64,000 nt of DNA from Sporosarcina globispora (lineage in GTDB: Bacteria; Bacillota; Bacilli; Bacillales; Cytobacillaceae): assembly GCF_001274725.1 (NCBI RefSeq), contig NZ_LGUF01000007.1, positions 2,899,710 through 2,963,709 on the forward strand, in the 5' to 3' direction. The notes beneath the pieces were generated by a model. The model was not told the DNA's origin, ran no database searches, and saw only the letters and a list, made by a program, of their open reading frames with translations. A program made the translations under genes and the position numbers. This document shows, piece after piece, positions 47,141-56,192 of the stretch (its first letter is position 1; each line of letters opens with the position of its first letter).

Positions 47141-48997
47141 GTGTCAATTTCCTCAAATCTAGCAGGTCAAAAAATCCTCGGTTATCATGTCGATGAATTC
47201 ATTGGTTCGGGAGGATTCGGTACCGTTTATAAGGTATCTAAAACTAATGAGAGCGGACATTATGAATCAGCATTAAAACATATTGTCATCCCGAACGAAG
47301 CACAATATCATGATGTATTAAACTCTATGGGTGGAGATCATTCTAAGGCCGAAAACTATTTTAAGTCTGTATTGCAGGAAATTATTGATGAGATCAATAT
47401 TTTACGGTCATTATCTGAAAAGAACAATAATCACATTGTTACATACTATGACAACGAAGTTGAAAAACAAGACGTACCTCTAAGATATGATATTTTTATC
47501 CGTATGGAATATGTAACACCTCTTGCCAATTACCTGAAAGAAAACAAGTTTACTGTTGAAAATGTCATTGACTTAGGTCTTGATATTCTGTCTGCATTGG
47601 AATTATGTCATACGAACGGAATCATCCATAGAGATATTAAAGATGAGAATATATTTGTGAATAAAGAAAGAGTTTTTAAAGTTGGCGATTTCGGCATTGC
47701 TAAGCTTTTAAAGAACACTTCAAGGGCCGCTTCAATGAAAGGAACACCTGCTTTTATCGCTCCCGAAATCCTTGCATTAGAAGAATATGATCATACTGTA
47801 GATATATATTCATTGGGAACATTACTATATAAATTGTTAAATTATGCAAGGCTTCCGTTTCTGCCTCCCTATCCGGAAAGCTATGAAATGTCGGATATTG
47901 ATCATGCAATTGAAAAGCGGCAAAAGGGTGCAATACCAGACTGTCCTCTGAATGCTCCTGCAAAATTAGGCGATGCAGTGGTAAAAGCTTGTTCACCAAG
48001 AGAGAACCGATTTTCGTCAGCAAAAGAATTTTCAGATGCCCTTTTTGAAGTAAAACAGGGATTATCAAACGAAGAACTGCATAAAGTCGTTTTGGTACCA
48101 GCTGCTGCAAGGCAAAGGAAAGAGTCCAGTTCCCATTTAACGATAGATAATCATTATTCAAACAGTCATTCAAGATTCCTAAGTTATGACGAAACTGTAG
48201 GGACTGACTATTCGAATACAGGTAATAGGCTAAAACAAAATGAACAGAAAACATATAAAAATGATCAACATGGAAATCTATTTGAGACGATTCCCAGTGA
48301 CAGAACGATGCAAAATGCAGATCCGATTAGCATTACCCCGCCTAATTTAGGAATGGGCAATGATCATAGACGCAATACTCTTGAACATGATCATTCCCAA
48401 CGTCGTGAATCAGATGAATATACTGCACCATCTGCTAAAAAAGACTTTAGTTGGCTTGTTTATTTATCCCCTGTAATTATTGCTTTTATCTCCATTATTT
48501 ATTATATGAACCTGTTTTCATTTCTGGAGGATATTCCTTTAGTCAGAATGATTCTTAGCAAAGGAATCATTACTTTAGTACTCTCAATTTCATTTATTGT
48601 ATCTTTGTTCTTTGCTGGTAAAAAGCTTCAAGGACGGAGAGAAGAATCTTCCCCATTTGCAGAACTAAAGGATAAAGAGCCATACTACAAAGTATCTGAA
48701 ATCCTAAGCTTACTTAAACAAGTAATGGACCGAGAAAAAGAGGATAAAGACCGCTATAGACAAGTCTGGCAGCGTGTTAAGCAACTTAAAGAACAATTGG
48801 AAATTGAACCTGATTTTGGTTATGGAAAAAGACACATTATACAAATAGAAAATGAAATAACATCAATACTTTATCACATAAAAGGATTAATCGAAGGCCT
48901 CAAAAACCGCAATACCGGCCAACTGAATATAATTAATCATCTTTTATCAGATATTAACGAGCTATTAAGAAGAAGACGTGAGATGCTTAAACGTTAG
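47141..48997 (+). CDS. Membrane-anchored Hanks-type Ser/Thr protein kinase
   Basis: This 618-residue kinase has a catalytic domain at ~20-310: GSGGFGTVYK (glycine loop), ALKHI (Lys), HRDIKDEN (catalytic Asp), GDFGIAK and GTPAFIAPEI. A low-complexity linker is followed by two hydrophobic segments around 440-500 (WLVYLSPVIIAFISIIYYM; GIITLVLSISFIVSLFFAG) and a coiled-coil-like C-terminus. There are no PASTA repeats. The GTG start has GGAAGGGGG ~9 bases upstream. It ends the secretion cluster and forms a kinase-phosphatase pair with the previous gene. Confidence 0.9.
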   Translation: MSISSNLAGQKILGYHVDEFIGSGGFGTVYKVSKTNESGHYESALKHIVIPNEAQYHDVLNSMGGDHSKAENYFKSVLQEIIDEINILRSLSEKNNNHIVTYYDNEVEKQDVPLRYDIFIRMEYVTPLANYLKENKFTVENVIDLGLDILSALELCHTNGIIHRDIKDENIFVNKERVFKVGDFGIAKLLKNTSRAASMKGTPAFIAPEILALEEYDHTVDIYSLGTLLYKLLNYARLPFLPPYPESYEMSDIDHAIEKRQKGAIPDCPLNAPAKLGDAVVKACSPRENRFSSAKEFSDALFEVKQGLSNEELHKVVLVPAAARQRKESSSHLTIDNHYSNSHSRFLSYDETVGTDYSNTGNRLKQNEQKTYKNDQHGNLFETIPSDRTMQNADPISITPPNLGMGNDHRRNTLEHDHSQRRESDEYTAPSAKKDFSWLVYLSPVIIAFISIIYYMNLFSFLEDIPLVRMILSKGIITLVLSISFIVSLFFAGKKLQGRREESSPFAELKDKEPYYKVSEILSLLKQVMDREKEDKDRYRQVWQRVKQLKEQLEIEPDFGYGKRHIIQIENEITSILYHIKGLIEGLKNRNTGQLNIINHLLSDINELLRRRREMLKR

Positions 48998-49000
48998 GCT

Positions 49001-49880
49001 TTGTTAAACCTTAATGTTGATATTTGATAATTACGAAAGAATGTTCTATGGTAAAGGTAACAATTCGGTTCGGAGATGATTTGTCTATGGATTTAAAGGA
49101 GCTAAAAAAGCTTGCTGATACATTAAACGATAGTGGTAAGCAGGAACTTATCTTCTTTTTGCAATCCCGAACCAAGGGTGTGTCGGCTCCCGTTCGAGCA
49201 ATTGACGAAATCCAAGAGCAGAAGCACAAAGATGGGCTTGTTTGTCCGCATTGCAAAACCCATTCTGTCATTCGTTTTGGGAAGTAGGCCGTAAAAACAC
49301 GTGCTGGAGAGGTTAAACGTCAGCGTTACCGCTGTAAATCCTGTCGCAAAACCTTTAATGACCTTACAAACACACCTCTTCAACGAACGAGAAGACCTCA
49401 TGTGTGGGTTCGTTTTATTGAATGCATATTGAGGGCTATTTGCCGTGACCGTCAGAAAATGACGTACTCTGGCGTTCTTGGGCGTGGTCGCATTCGGACA
49501 ACGAAATTAGATGATGCGATTGGCGGTCATCTATCGGATTCAAACGTGCTTTGCACGGATTCCTGGCGGGCATTCAGCTCCTATGCGAATGCAAAGGGCT
49601 TGGCTTTTACCGATTCAAGTCCGACGGAAAACAACGTGTCAAAGGTGTGTACCATATCCAAAACGTAAACAGCTATCACAGCCGCTTGAAGAAATGGATG
49701 GACCGCTTCAATGGTGTTGCAACCAAATATTTGCAACATTATTTGGCTTGGTTCCGTTATATAGACAACAAGGAATATGAGAATACCTCATCGAATAAGA
49801 AAAATATGTTGGTCAAATCGTGCCTGTTTACTGTCACCGACACGAACACAAAGCTTCGGCTTTCTGCTTATTCTTGTTAA
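49001..49880 (+). mobile_element. Decayed IS1595-family insertion sequence
   Basis: A transposase of the IS1595/ISXO2 type is recognisable: CPHCKTHSVIRFGK then, after an in-frame TAG (49285-49287), RYRCKSCRKTFNDLTNTPL and QRTRRPH, the zinc-ribbon end. The central catalytic part is mostly missing: the sequence jumps to [15 protein letters not shown] and [10 protein letters not shown]. The C-terminal part ([30 protein letters not shown]) is in another frame. So it has a stop, an internal deletion and a frameshift. The left end probably lies at GGCTTTGTTAAACC (49001); the right end is not clear. Not active by itself. Confidence 0.8.
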
Positions 49881-49994
49881 GCAAACGGGCAGGTTTGAGA
49901 TTAGCAATCCATAAGAAACAACCCAAGTTGAATTCTGCTAAAATGTAGTTAATGTATAATGTAGATATCCCTCATGAACAAAGGAGAACTGAAA

Positions 49995-50570
49995 ATGAGA
50001 AAACTCGTTCTATTTCTGCACGCATCGCTTGACGGTTTTGTAGAAGGGCCGAATGGTGAAATGGACATTGGCTGGGTTTCCTACGATGCTGATTTGGAGA
50101 AACACGCGAAAGAAATTCTGAGTACTGCTGACACTGTCATTTGGGGACGTGGGACTTATCAGATGATGCACAGTTACTGGCCATCTGTGCCTTCGAATCC
50201 ATCAGCTTCGCAGCATGAACGGAATCATGCCGAGTGGATCGAAAAGACAGCCAAAATCGTTTTTTCCACGACGCTGGAGAAAGTCGAATGGAATAATTCC
50301 AGACTCGTGAAAGAAGATGTCGAGGAAGAGATCAATAACCTCAAACAGCAGCCAGGCAAGGATATGGTCATCCTCGGCAGTCCTAGGTTCGCACACCACC
50401 TTATGCAGCTTGATTTAATTGATGAGTATAAAATTACGGTTTCTCCCGTCCTGATCGGTAAGGGATTGCCGTTATTCCAAGGTCTCAAGGAGAAGATCAA
50501 TCTTAAGCTAATCGAAAACAAGACCTTTGATTCTGGAGCCATAGGTCTCGTTTACCAGACGGTAAGATGA
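49995..50570 (+). CDS. Dihydrofolate reductase-family (RibD C-terminal-like) protein
   Basis: The ~191-residue protein matches the RibD C-terminal/DHFR-like family: LFLHASLDGFVEG, VIWGRGTYQMM and MVILGSPRFAHHLMQLDLIDEY, then LIGKGLPLF. Such proteins bind NADPH, but substrates are generally unknown. ATG 49995 is preferred (AAAGGAG 49979-49985) over ATG 49974. It stands alone, beside the decayed IS, and ends at a terminator. Confidence 0.88.
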   Translation: MRKLVLFLHASLDGFVEGPNGEMDIGWVSYDADLEKHAKEILSTADTVIWGRGTYQMMHSYWPSVPSNPSASQHERNHAEWIEKTAKIVFSTTLEKVEWNNSRLVKEDVEEEINNLKQQPGKDMVILGSPRFAHHLMQLDLIDEYKITVSPVLIGKGLPLFQGLKEKINLKLIENKTFDSGAIGLVYQTVR

Positions 50571-50617
50571 CCTTGTCACTTAAGGTGATTACGCTAACTG
50601 GAGACGATAGCTCAATT

Positions 50618-50645
50618 AACCGCCTTTTCACAAAGGCGGTTTTCT
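50618..50645 (+). terminator. Terminator after the DHFR-like gene
   Basis: A 10-bp stem AACCGCCTTT/AAAGGCGGTT (50618-50627 with 50632-50641) is followed by TTTCTTA. Confidence 0.85.
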
Positions 50646-50908
50646 TATGGTCACAAATCAACATTAGAATGTAACATAGCCAAACGTTAAGACAGACAAA
50701 GAAACCGAAATTCCAAAAAGGTGGATTGTAGGAAGGGAGTTAGCAGAAATAATTTATTCATCAAAAATATATGCTCAGAGAGCTCTAAGCGTATTTCTTT
50801 CCCTTTTTCAAGCTTTAATGCCTATTTCCAAAAAGAAACTTAAAGGAAAGAATCTAGCACCGTGTTGAAAAAATGCAATTATTTTCATGGATTAATATAT
50901 TGGTTCTA

Positions 50909-50941
50909 AACAGCACCCATGCTTGTGGGTGCTGTTGTTTT
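50909..50941 (+). terminator. Orphan terminator in the gene-free stretch 50.65-51.05 kb
   Basis: CAGCACCCA and TGGGTGCTG form a perfect stem (about 50909-50936) followed by TTGTTTTG. The ~400 bases between the DHFR-like and iclR-like genes show no gene, so this terminator may mark a lost gene or a small RNA. Confidence 0.6.
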
Positions 50942-51059
50942 GTGTCCACACATTTTTGAGGCTAAATCAAAAAGTCGTAATATTTAGTTATCTTCATTAA
51001 TAAGAATATAGAAAATGAAAAGCAGTTTTCACTAGGTGGAAACAAGAGGAGTGACATTC

Positions 51060-51839
51060 GTGACAACAAAAAGTATCAGTATCCGTTCATTAGATAGAGC
51101 TTTTGATATTATCGAGACATTTACTTTTAAGGAACCTCTTTTGTCTTTGGTTGAAATAGCAGATAGAACTAAACTTCCTCTTGCGACTGTTCACAGGATT
51201 TTACACACCATTATGGAAAGGGGCTATATCGAAAAAGATAAAAAGACAGGTAAATACAAGCTTGGAATGGAGTTTATTCGAGTTGGGGGAATTGTTGTCC
51301 AGTCAGTAGATCTGGTCAGTATCGCTACTCCCTTCTTAGAAGAATTAGCTAAAACGACTGAATTGAATGTGAACTTGAGTGTTTATGATAGGGGAAAAGC
51401 TCTATGTTTAATCAATATAGAGTCCTTTCACAGATTTGGTTATGAAGTAAAAGTAGGACAAAAATTGCCTGTTTACGCTGGAGCCTTATCAAAAGTTATT
51501 TTTGCGTACTTAAACGAAGAAGAGATTCAGCAAATTATTTCACAGGATTTAGAGTTATTTACACCAGAAACGATTGCTAAAAAGGAGGAATTGCTGAGTG
51601 AGTTAGAAAGAATTAGGGAAAATGGATATTCATTCTCTAAAGGTGAGCTTACTCTAGGCGTAAAAGCTTTCGGACATCCTGTCTTTAATTATGAAAATAA
51701 GTTGGCAGCGGGAATTGCTATCTCTGGGCCGGAGATATTCCTGAAAAAAGAGAAGGAGAGTGAGCTATTAGATGAGTTGAAGAAAACGGCAGCTCTAATT
51801 TCAAAGGAACTTGGATACAAAAGTTCAAACACATATTAG
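51060..51839 (+). CDS. IclR-family transcriptional regulator
   Basis: A ~259-residue IclR-type regulator. The N-terminal winged helix includes IADRTKLPLATVHRILHTIMERGYI, and a ligand-binding domain follows (GALSKVIFAYLNEEEI; FSKGELTLGVKAFGHPVF). GTG 51060 is preferred because AGAGGAG lies ~8 bases upstream; GTG 51036 and 51051 are also in frame. It is immediately upstream of a peptide ABC operon (12 bases to its binding-protein gene), which it probably regulates in response to an imported compound. Confidence 0.9.
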   Translation: MTTKSISIRSLDRAFDIIETFTFKEPLLSLVEIADRTKLPLATVHRILHTIMERGYIEKDKKTGKYKLGMEFIRVGGIVVQSVDLVSIATPFLEELAKTTELNVNLSVYDRGKALCLINIESFHRFGYEVKVGQKLPVYAGALSKVIFAYLNEEEIQQIISQDLELFTPETIAKKEELLSELERIRENGYSFSKGELTLGVKAFGHPVFNYENKLAAGIAISGPEIFLKKEKESELLDELKKTAALISKELGYKSSNTY

Positions 51840-51851
51840 GGAGATGATGAG

Positions 51852-53459
51852 TTGAAAAATACAAGATTCTTTAACATGTTAATCCTTTTAGTTATTTTAG
51901 TAATTTCATTGGCGGCATGCAGTCAAAGTAACCAGCAGTCTTCTAAACCTCAAAATACTGCACCAGATTCAGGCACCGATTCAGCCGACTCAGAACCTAA
52001 AAGCGGTGGTACTTTAACTGTTGCTGCGGGAGCTGATTTAACAAAACTTGATCTCCATACCTCGACAGTCCTCTCAGATCGCATCCCTCTTCTCCATGTA
52101 CAGGAAATGCTTGTGACGATAGATGAAAACATGAAAATCATTCCTATGTTAGCGCAGGATTGGGAAATTAGTGAAGATCAAAAAACATTTACCTTTCATT
52201 TGCGCGAAGGTGTTAAGTTTCATAATGGAAATGAAATGAAAGCAGAAGATGTGAAGTATTCAATCGAACGGTTTATTGAATATGCTCCAAGAAATGCTGA
52301 ATTTTCAATGGTTGATTCAATAGAAGTTATTGATGATTATACAGTGGCCTTTCATTTAAATAGTCCTTCTGGTGTATTCTTAGGTTCATTAGCTAATCCC
52401 TATAACCCTGCAGTGATTATTCCAAAAGGGGATGGGGCAAATGGTGAGGAAATTAAGAACCCAATTGGAACTGGACCTTATCAATTTGACAAATGGGAAC
52501 AAGGTAAACAGCTGGTCCTTAAAAAATTTGATGACTATAAGTCTATTGATGGTGAACCTACAGGATTTGGGGGAGAAAAGAATGCTTATGTGGATGAAAT
52601 CGTTTTCAAACCGATTTCTGAAGCATCCGTTAGACTGACGTCTCTTGAAACAGGTGAGGTTGATGTTGTTTTGGATGTTCTTCCAAACGATTACGATAGA
52701 TTAAAACAAAAACAGAATGTGGTCGTAGAAATGAAGCCTTCCATGAATTGGGGAATGCTGCAGTACGGCATGAATAAGCCGCCATTTGATAATCCAGATA
52801 TGAGAAAAGCTGTTGCGTATGCATTAAATAAACAAGAAATAGTGGATGTTGCCACTCGTAAACTGGGAGAAACTGCACCATCAGCTGTTTTCCCGGAAAC
52901 AGAATGGTTCTCGGATGTACATGCAAATGATTATGAACAAGATATAGAAAAGGCAAAAGAACTCGTAAAGAAAGCTGGATATGATGGGGAACCCATCGTG
53001 ATTTCGACAAGTACTGCCTATGATCATCATGAAAAAACAGCATTAGTGATGCAAAGCCAGCTTAAAAAGATTGGTCTAAATGTGGAAGTTGAAGCATTAG
53101 AATGGGCGTCTTTCATTTCTGATAGATGGGTAACAGGTGATTACCACTTGCTAAACGGCCATATTACACCTAGACCGGATCCAAATCAAATCTATTATGC
53201 GTATTTGCATAGCAGCACAAGTTATAACGGGTACAAAAGCGAAAAAATGGATTCCTTGCTGGAACAGGGGATCAAGGAAGTTGATATGAGCAAGAGAAAA
53301 GAGATTTATAATGATGTCCAATCATTGCTGCAGGAAGACTTATCTTTCTCCTCACTTTATTACTATCCTGTAATTGAAGCACATTCACCAAAGATAAAAG
53401 GGTTTGAAACGTGGAGTGCCGGTTACCCCCGTCTATGGAACGTGTGGATTTCAGAATAG
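51852..53459 (+). CDS. Oligopeptide-type ABC transporter substrate-binding lipoprotein
   Basis: This 535-residue family-5 solute-binding protein has a lipoprotein signal (LILLVILVISLAACSQ, with the lipobox LAAC). The mature protein has a Ser/Gln-rich linker, then the SBP_bac_5 fold: GGTLTVAAGADLTKLD, TFHLREGVKFHNGNE and RKAVAYALNKQEIV. It starts at TTG 51852. It delivers peptides or a similar ligand to the permeases encoded next. The substrate cannot be told from sequence, but the creatininase-like gene in the operon hints at an amide or amino-acid derivative. Confidence 0.92.
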   Translation: MKNTRFFNMLILLVILVISLAACSQSNQQSSKPQNTAPDSGTDSADSEPKSGGTLTVAAGADLTKLDLHTSTVLSDRIPLLHVQEMLVTIDENMKIIPMLAQDWEISEDQKTFTFHLREGVKFHNGNEMKAEDVKYSIERFIEYAPRNAEFSMVDSIEVIDDYTVAFHLNSPSGVFLGSLANPYNPAVIIPKGDGANGEEIKNPIGTGPYQFDKWEQGKQLVLKKFDDYKSIDGEPTGFGGEKNAYVDEIVFKPISEASVRLTSLETGEVDVVLDVLPNDYDRLKQKQNVVVEMKPSMNWGMLQYGMNKPPFDNPDMRKAVAYALNKQEIVDVATRKLGETAPSAVFPETEWFSDVHANDYEQDIEKAKELVKKAGYDGEPIVISTSTAYDHHEKTALVMQSQLKKIGLNVEVEALEWASFISDRWVTGDYHLLNGHITPRPDPNQIYYAYLHSSTSYNGYKSEKMDSLLEQGIKEVDMSKRKEIYNDVQSLLQEDLSFSSLYYYPVIEAHSPKIKGFETWSAGYPRLWNVWISE

Positions 53460-53485
53460 AAAAGGGGCTCTAAAGGCCCCTTTTT
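53460..53485 (+). terminator. Attenuator-like hairpin between binding-protein and permease genes
   Basis: AAAGGGGC (53461-53468) and GCCCCTTT (53476-53483) form a short stem followed by TTTCC. It probably gives higher expression of the binding protein than of the permeases. Confidence 0.7.
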
Positions 53486-53506
53486 CCAAAGGAGGATCTA
53501 AATTGC

Positions 53507-54457
53507 ATGTCTAGTTTTCTAGTTAAAAGGGTGTTGGCTTTAATACCAGTACTGCTAACGGTTTCTGCAGTTGTTTTTATGATCATCCACTTCATCCCAG
53601 GTGATCCAGCAGCTGCGATGCTGGGATCACAGGCAAACGAGGAACAACTTGCGCAAATGAGAGAAAAAATGGGGCTAAATGAGCCTCTTTTCATACAATT
53701 TACGCTTTGGCTATCTAACTTGCTGCAAGGCGATTTGGGAAGTTCGTTAGTTTCAGACCAGACTGTTCTTTCTTTAATTGCAAATAGACTTCCAGTCACC
53801 TTAAATCTAATCATTTATTCGATGACTATTTCAATTTTGATTGCCATTCCGCTTGGTGTTATTTCTGCTGTCAAACATAATACTGGCCTTGATTTTGCTT
53901 CGATGATCATAGCTCTTATAGGCATATCCATTCCAAATTTCTGGGCAGCGCTGCTTTTAATCATGGTCTTCGCTTTGAATCTTGGAATGTTTCCAGCAAC
54001 TGGTTATATTCCGGTTTCAGAAAGCTTGATATTAAATATAAAACATCTTACGCTTCCTGCTTTTTCCCTGGGGTTTATTCAAGCGGGTATCATAACTCGC
54101 ATGACTAGGTCAAGCATGTTAGATGTCTTAAGACAGGATTATATTCGTACCGTTAAAGCAAAAGGAGCTTCACCGTTTACCTTGGTTTTCAAGCACGCTC
54201 TAAAAAATGCCATGATTCCAATCATCACGATCATTGGGATAAACTTTGGGCTGCTTCTGGGCGGTACGATAGTTGTTGAATCTATTTTCAGCATCAATGG
54301 TATTGGTCAATTAATGATTCAATCCGTACTTAACCGTGATTATCCAGTCATACAAGGCATTATCCTGGTTATTGCAGCGATTTATGTTTTTATTACTCTA
54401 TTTGTCGATATTTTGTACACCTACTTCGACCCTAAAATTAAATATAGTAAGGGGTGA
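53507..54457 (+). CDS. Peptide ABC transporter permease (DppB-like)
   Basis: The 316-residue inner-membrane permease belongs to the DppB/OppB type. It opens RVLALIPVLLTVSAVVFMI, then FIPGDPAAAMLG, several hydrophobic segments, and the EAA-loop region around DYIRTVKAKGASPFTLVFKH. ATG 53507 is preceded by AAAGGAGG. It pairs with the next gene to form the membrane channel. Confidence 0.93.
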   Translation: MSSFLVKRVLALIPVLLTVSAVVFMIIHFIPGDPAAAMLGSQANEEQLAQMREKMGLNEPLFIQFTLWLSNLLQGDLGSSLVSDQTVLSLIANRLPVTLNLIIYSMTISILIAIPLGVISAVKHNTGLDFASMIIALIGISIPNFWAALLLIMVFALNLGMFPATGYIPVSESLILNIKHLTLPAFSLGFIQAGIITRMTRSSMLDVLRQDYIRTVKAKGASPFTLVFKHALKNAMIPIITIIGINFGLLLGGTIVVESIFSINGIGQLMIQSVLNRDYPVIQGIILVIAAIYVFITLFVDILYTYFDPKIKYSKG

Positions 54458-54463
54458 AAAAAC

Positions 54464-55339
54464 TTGAGTACAAATGCCATTAAAAAGCCAAAAAATTTTT
54501 CCAGCTCATTCTTTGCGCATTTTAAAAACTTTTCAAGAAGAAAGCAAGGGATTGTTGGTTTACTCATAATCACCACTATTTTACTAATAGCAATTTTTGC
54601 CCCGCTGATAGCGCCATATGACCCAGTGGATGATGTGAACTATTCCAATCTTAATGGAGCACCTAGTAAGGCACATTTATTTGGGACTGATGAGTATGGC
54701 AGAGATATTTTTAGCAGAGTTATATACGGAGCGAAGGTATCTATACAAATTTCATTTATTACTATTCTACTATCAGCATCTATAGGAGTTGTGATGGGCC
54801 TTATCTCTGGTTTTTTTGGCGGTTTTATAGATGTGCTTATAATGAGGCTGGTTGATGGTTTAATGTCATTTCCTCCATTATTATTTGCGATTGCACTCAT
54901 GGCAGCGTTTGGAAGCAGCATCAAGAATATTATTTTGGCATTAGCGATTGTATACACACCTATGTTTGCAAGGCTTATAAGAGGTTGTGTTTTATCTATT
55001 AAAGAAAAAGAATATATCGATTCAATTAAAGTTATGGGTGGTTCTAATATCAGGATTTTATTTAAACATATCCTTCCCAATTGCGTTTCACCGCTCCTTA
55101 TTCAGATGACCACATACTTTGCTTATGCTATTTTGGCGGAGGCGTCGTTGAGCTTTTTAGGACTTGGTGTTCCACAGCCTGAACCAAGCTGGGGCAATAT
55201 TTTATACGATGGAAGACAGTATATGATTGATTCTCCCTGGATTACCATTTTTCCTGGCATAGCAATAGGGATAACCGTTCTTGGCTTAAATTTATTAGGG
55301 GATGGATTAAGAGATTATTTAGATCCTAATTTAGATTAA
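54464..55339 (+). CDS. Peptide ABC transporter permease (DppC-like)
   Basis: This 291-residue permease belongs to the DppC/OppC type. It shows IFAPLIAPYDPVDDVNY and HLFGTDEYGRDIFSRVIYGA, characteristic of the family, an EAA loop EYIDSIKVMGGSNIRILFKH, and WGNILYDGRQYM near the end. It starts at TTG 54464 with AAGGGGTG upstream, 6 bases after the DppB-like gene. Confidence 0.93.
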   Translation: MSTNAIKKPKNFSSSFFAHFKNFSRRKQGIVGLLIITTILLIAIFAPLIAPYDPVDDVNYSNLNGAPSKAHLFGTDEYGRDIFSRVIYGAKVSIQISFITILLSASIGVVMGLISGFFGGFIDVLIMRLVDGLMSFPPLLFAIALMAAFGSSIKNIILALAIVYTPMFARLIRGCVLSIKEKEYIDSIKVMGGSNIRILFKHILPNCVSPLLIQMTTYFAYAILAEASLSFLGLGVPQPEPSWGNILYDGRQYMIDSPWITIFPGIAIGITVLGLNLLGDGLRDYLDPNLD

Positions 55340-55360
55340 TTTTAGAAGGGGAGATAGAGA

Positions 55361-56179
55361 ATGAGTAAATTTTTATTTGGTGAAATGACTTGGCCGGAAA
55401 TAAAAGAAACAATAAAGGAAGAGCGAATAGCGATTGTTCCCATCGGAATGATCGAGGAACATGGACATCACTTGCCAGTAGAGACTGATGTTGTACTGGC
55501 TAATGAAATATGCCTTAGAGCAGGTACGAGGATACCCGAAAAAGTAGTTGTTGTGCCGCCTGTTAATCATGCTTATGCTCCACACCAAATGGATTTTCCT
55601 GGAGTGATTTCGATCAGCAGTGATACATTTATTAATTATATTGTAGATATTGGGAAGAGCTTGGCTCACCAGGGATATAAAAGAATACTTTTATTCAATG
55701 GCCACGGAAGCAATGTCTCTTTGCTCCAAGTTGCTGCAAGGCAGGTTATGCTTGCATACCCAGAGGTTATGTGTGCTTCTTTATCTCATTGGGACTTACA
55801 GCCTGTTATCGATTTGATGGAGGAAATCAGAGATTCTGAGAATCCTGGGGGAATAAATCATGCTGGCGAATATGAAACCTCTATGTATCTGGCCATTAAG
55901 GAAGACTTAGTACAAATGGATAAAGCTGTAAGGGATTTAGATAAGTTTAAAACATCCAAATATTTTTGGCTGGATCTTGTTGGAAAAGGTGAAGGAAGAA
56001 TGGTTTCGATTATGCCATACTGGAGCACAATATCTGAAACTGGAACTCTAGGTGATCCAACTATGTCTACGAAGGAAAAGGGCGAACTAATCATGACTGC
56101 TGCAGTAAATGGATTAGTAGAGTTTTTGGAAATTTTCAGGGGCAGGGAAATAAACCCAAGGGTGAATCACCACTTATAA
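55361..56179 (+). CDS. Creatininase-family amidohydrolase
   Basis: The 272-residue enzyme has creatininase-family metal-site motifs: VPIGMIEEHGHHLPVETD, LLFNGHGSNVSLLQVAA and INHAGEYETSMYLAI. Members are zinc or manganese amidohydrolases acting on creatinine or other cyclic or N-formyl amides. Located inside the peptide ABC operon between the permease and ATPase genes (21 bases after one, 13 before the other), it probably hydrolyses the imported substrate. Exact substrate unknown. Confidence 0.9.
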   Translation: MSKFLFGEMTWPEIKETIKEERIAIVPIGMIEEHGHHLPVETDVVLANEICLRAGTRIPEKVVVVPPVNHAYAPHQMDFPGVISISSDTFINYIVDIGKSLAHQGYKRILLFNGHGSNVSLLQVAARQVMLAYPEVMCASLSHWDLQPVIDLMEEIRDSENPGGINHAGEYETSMYLAIKEDLVQMDKAVRDLDKFKTSKYFWLDLVGKGEGRMVSIMPYWSTISETGTLGDPTMSTKEKGELIMTAAVNGLVEFLEIFRGREINPRVNHHL

Positions 56180-56192
56180 AGGGGTAATTTTA

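Noticed and set aside
47754..48254. 166-codon minus-strand frame inside the kinase gene
   Set aside because: Shadow frame of a gene with clear kinase motifs.
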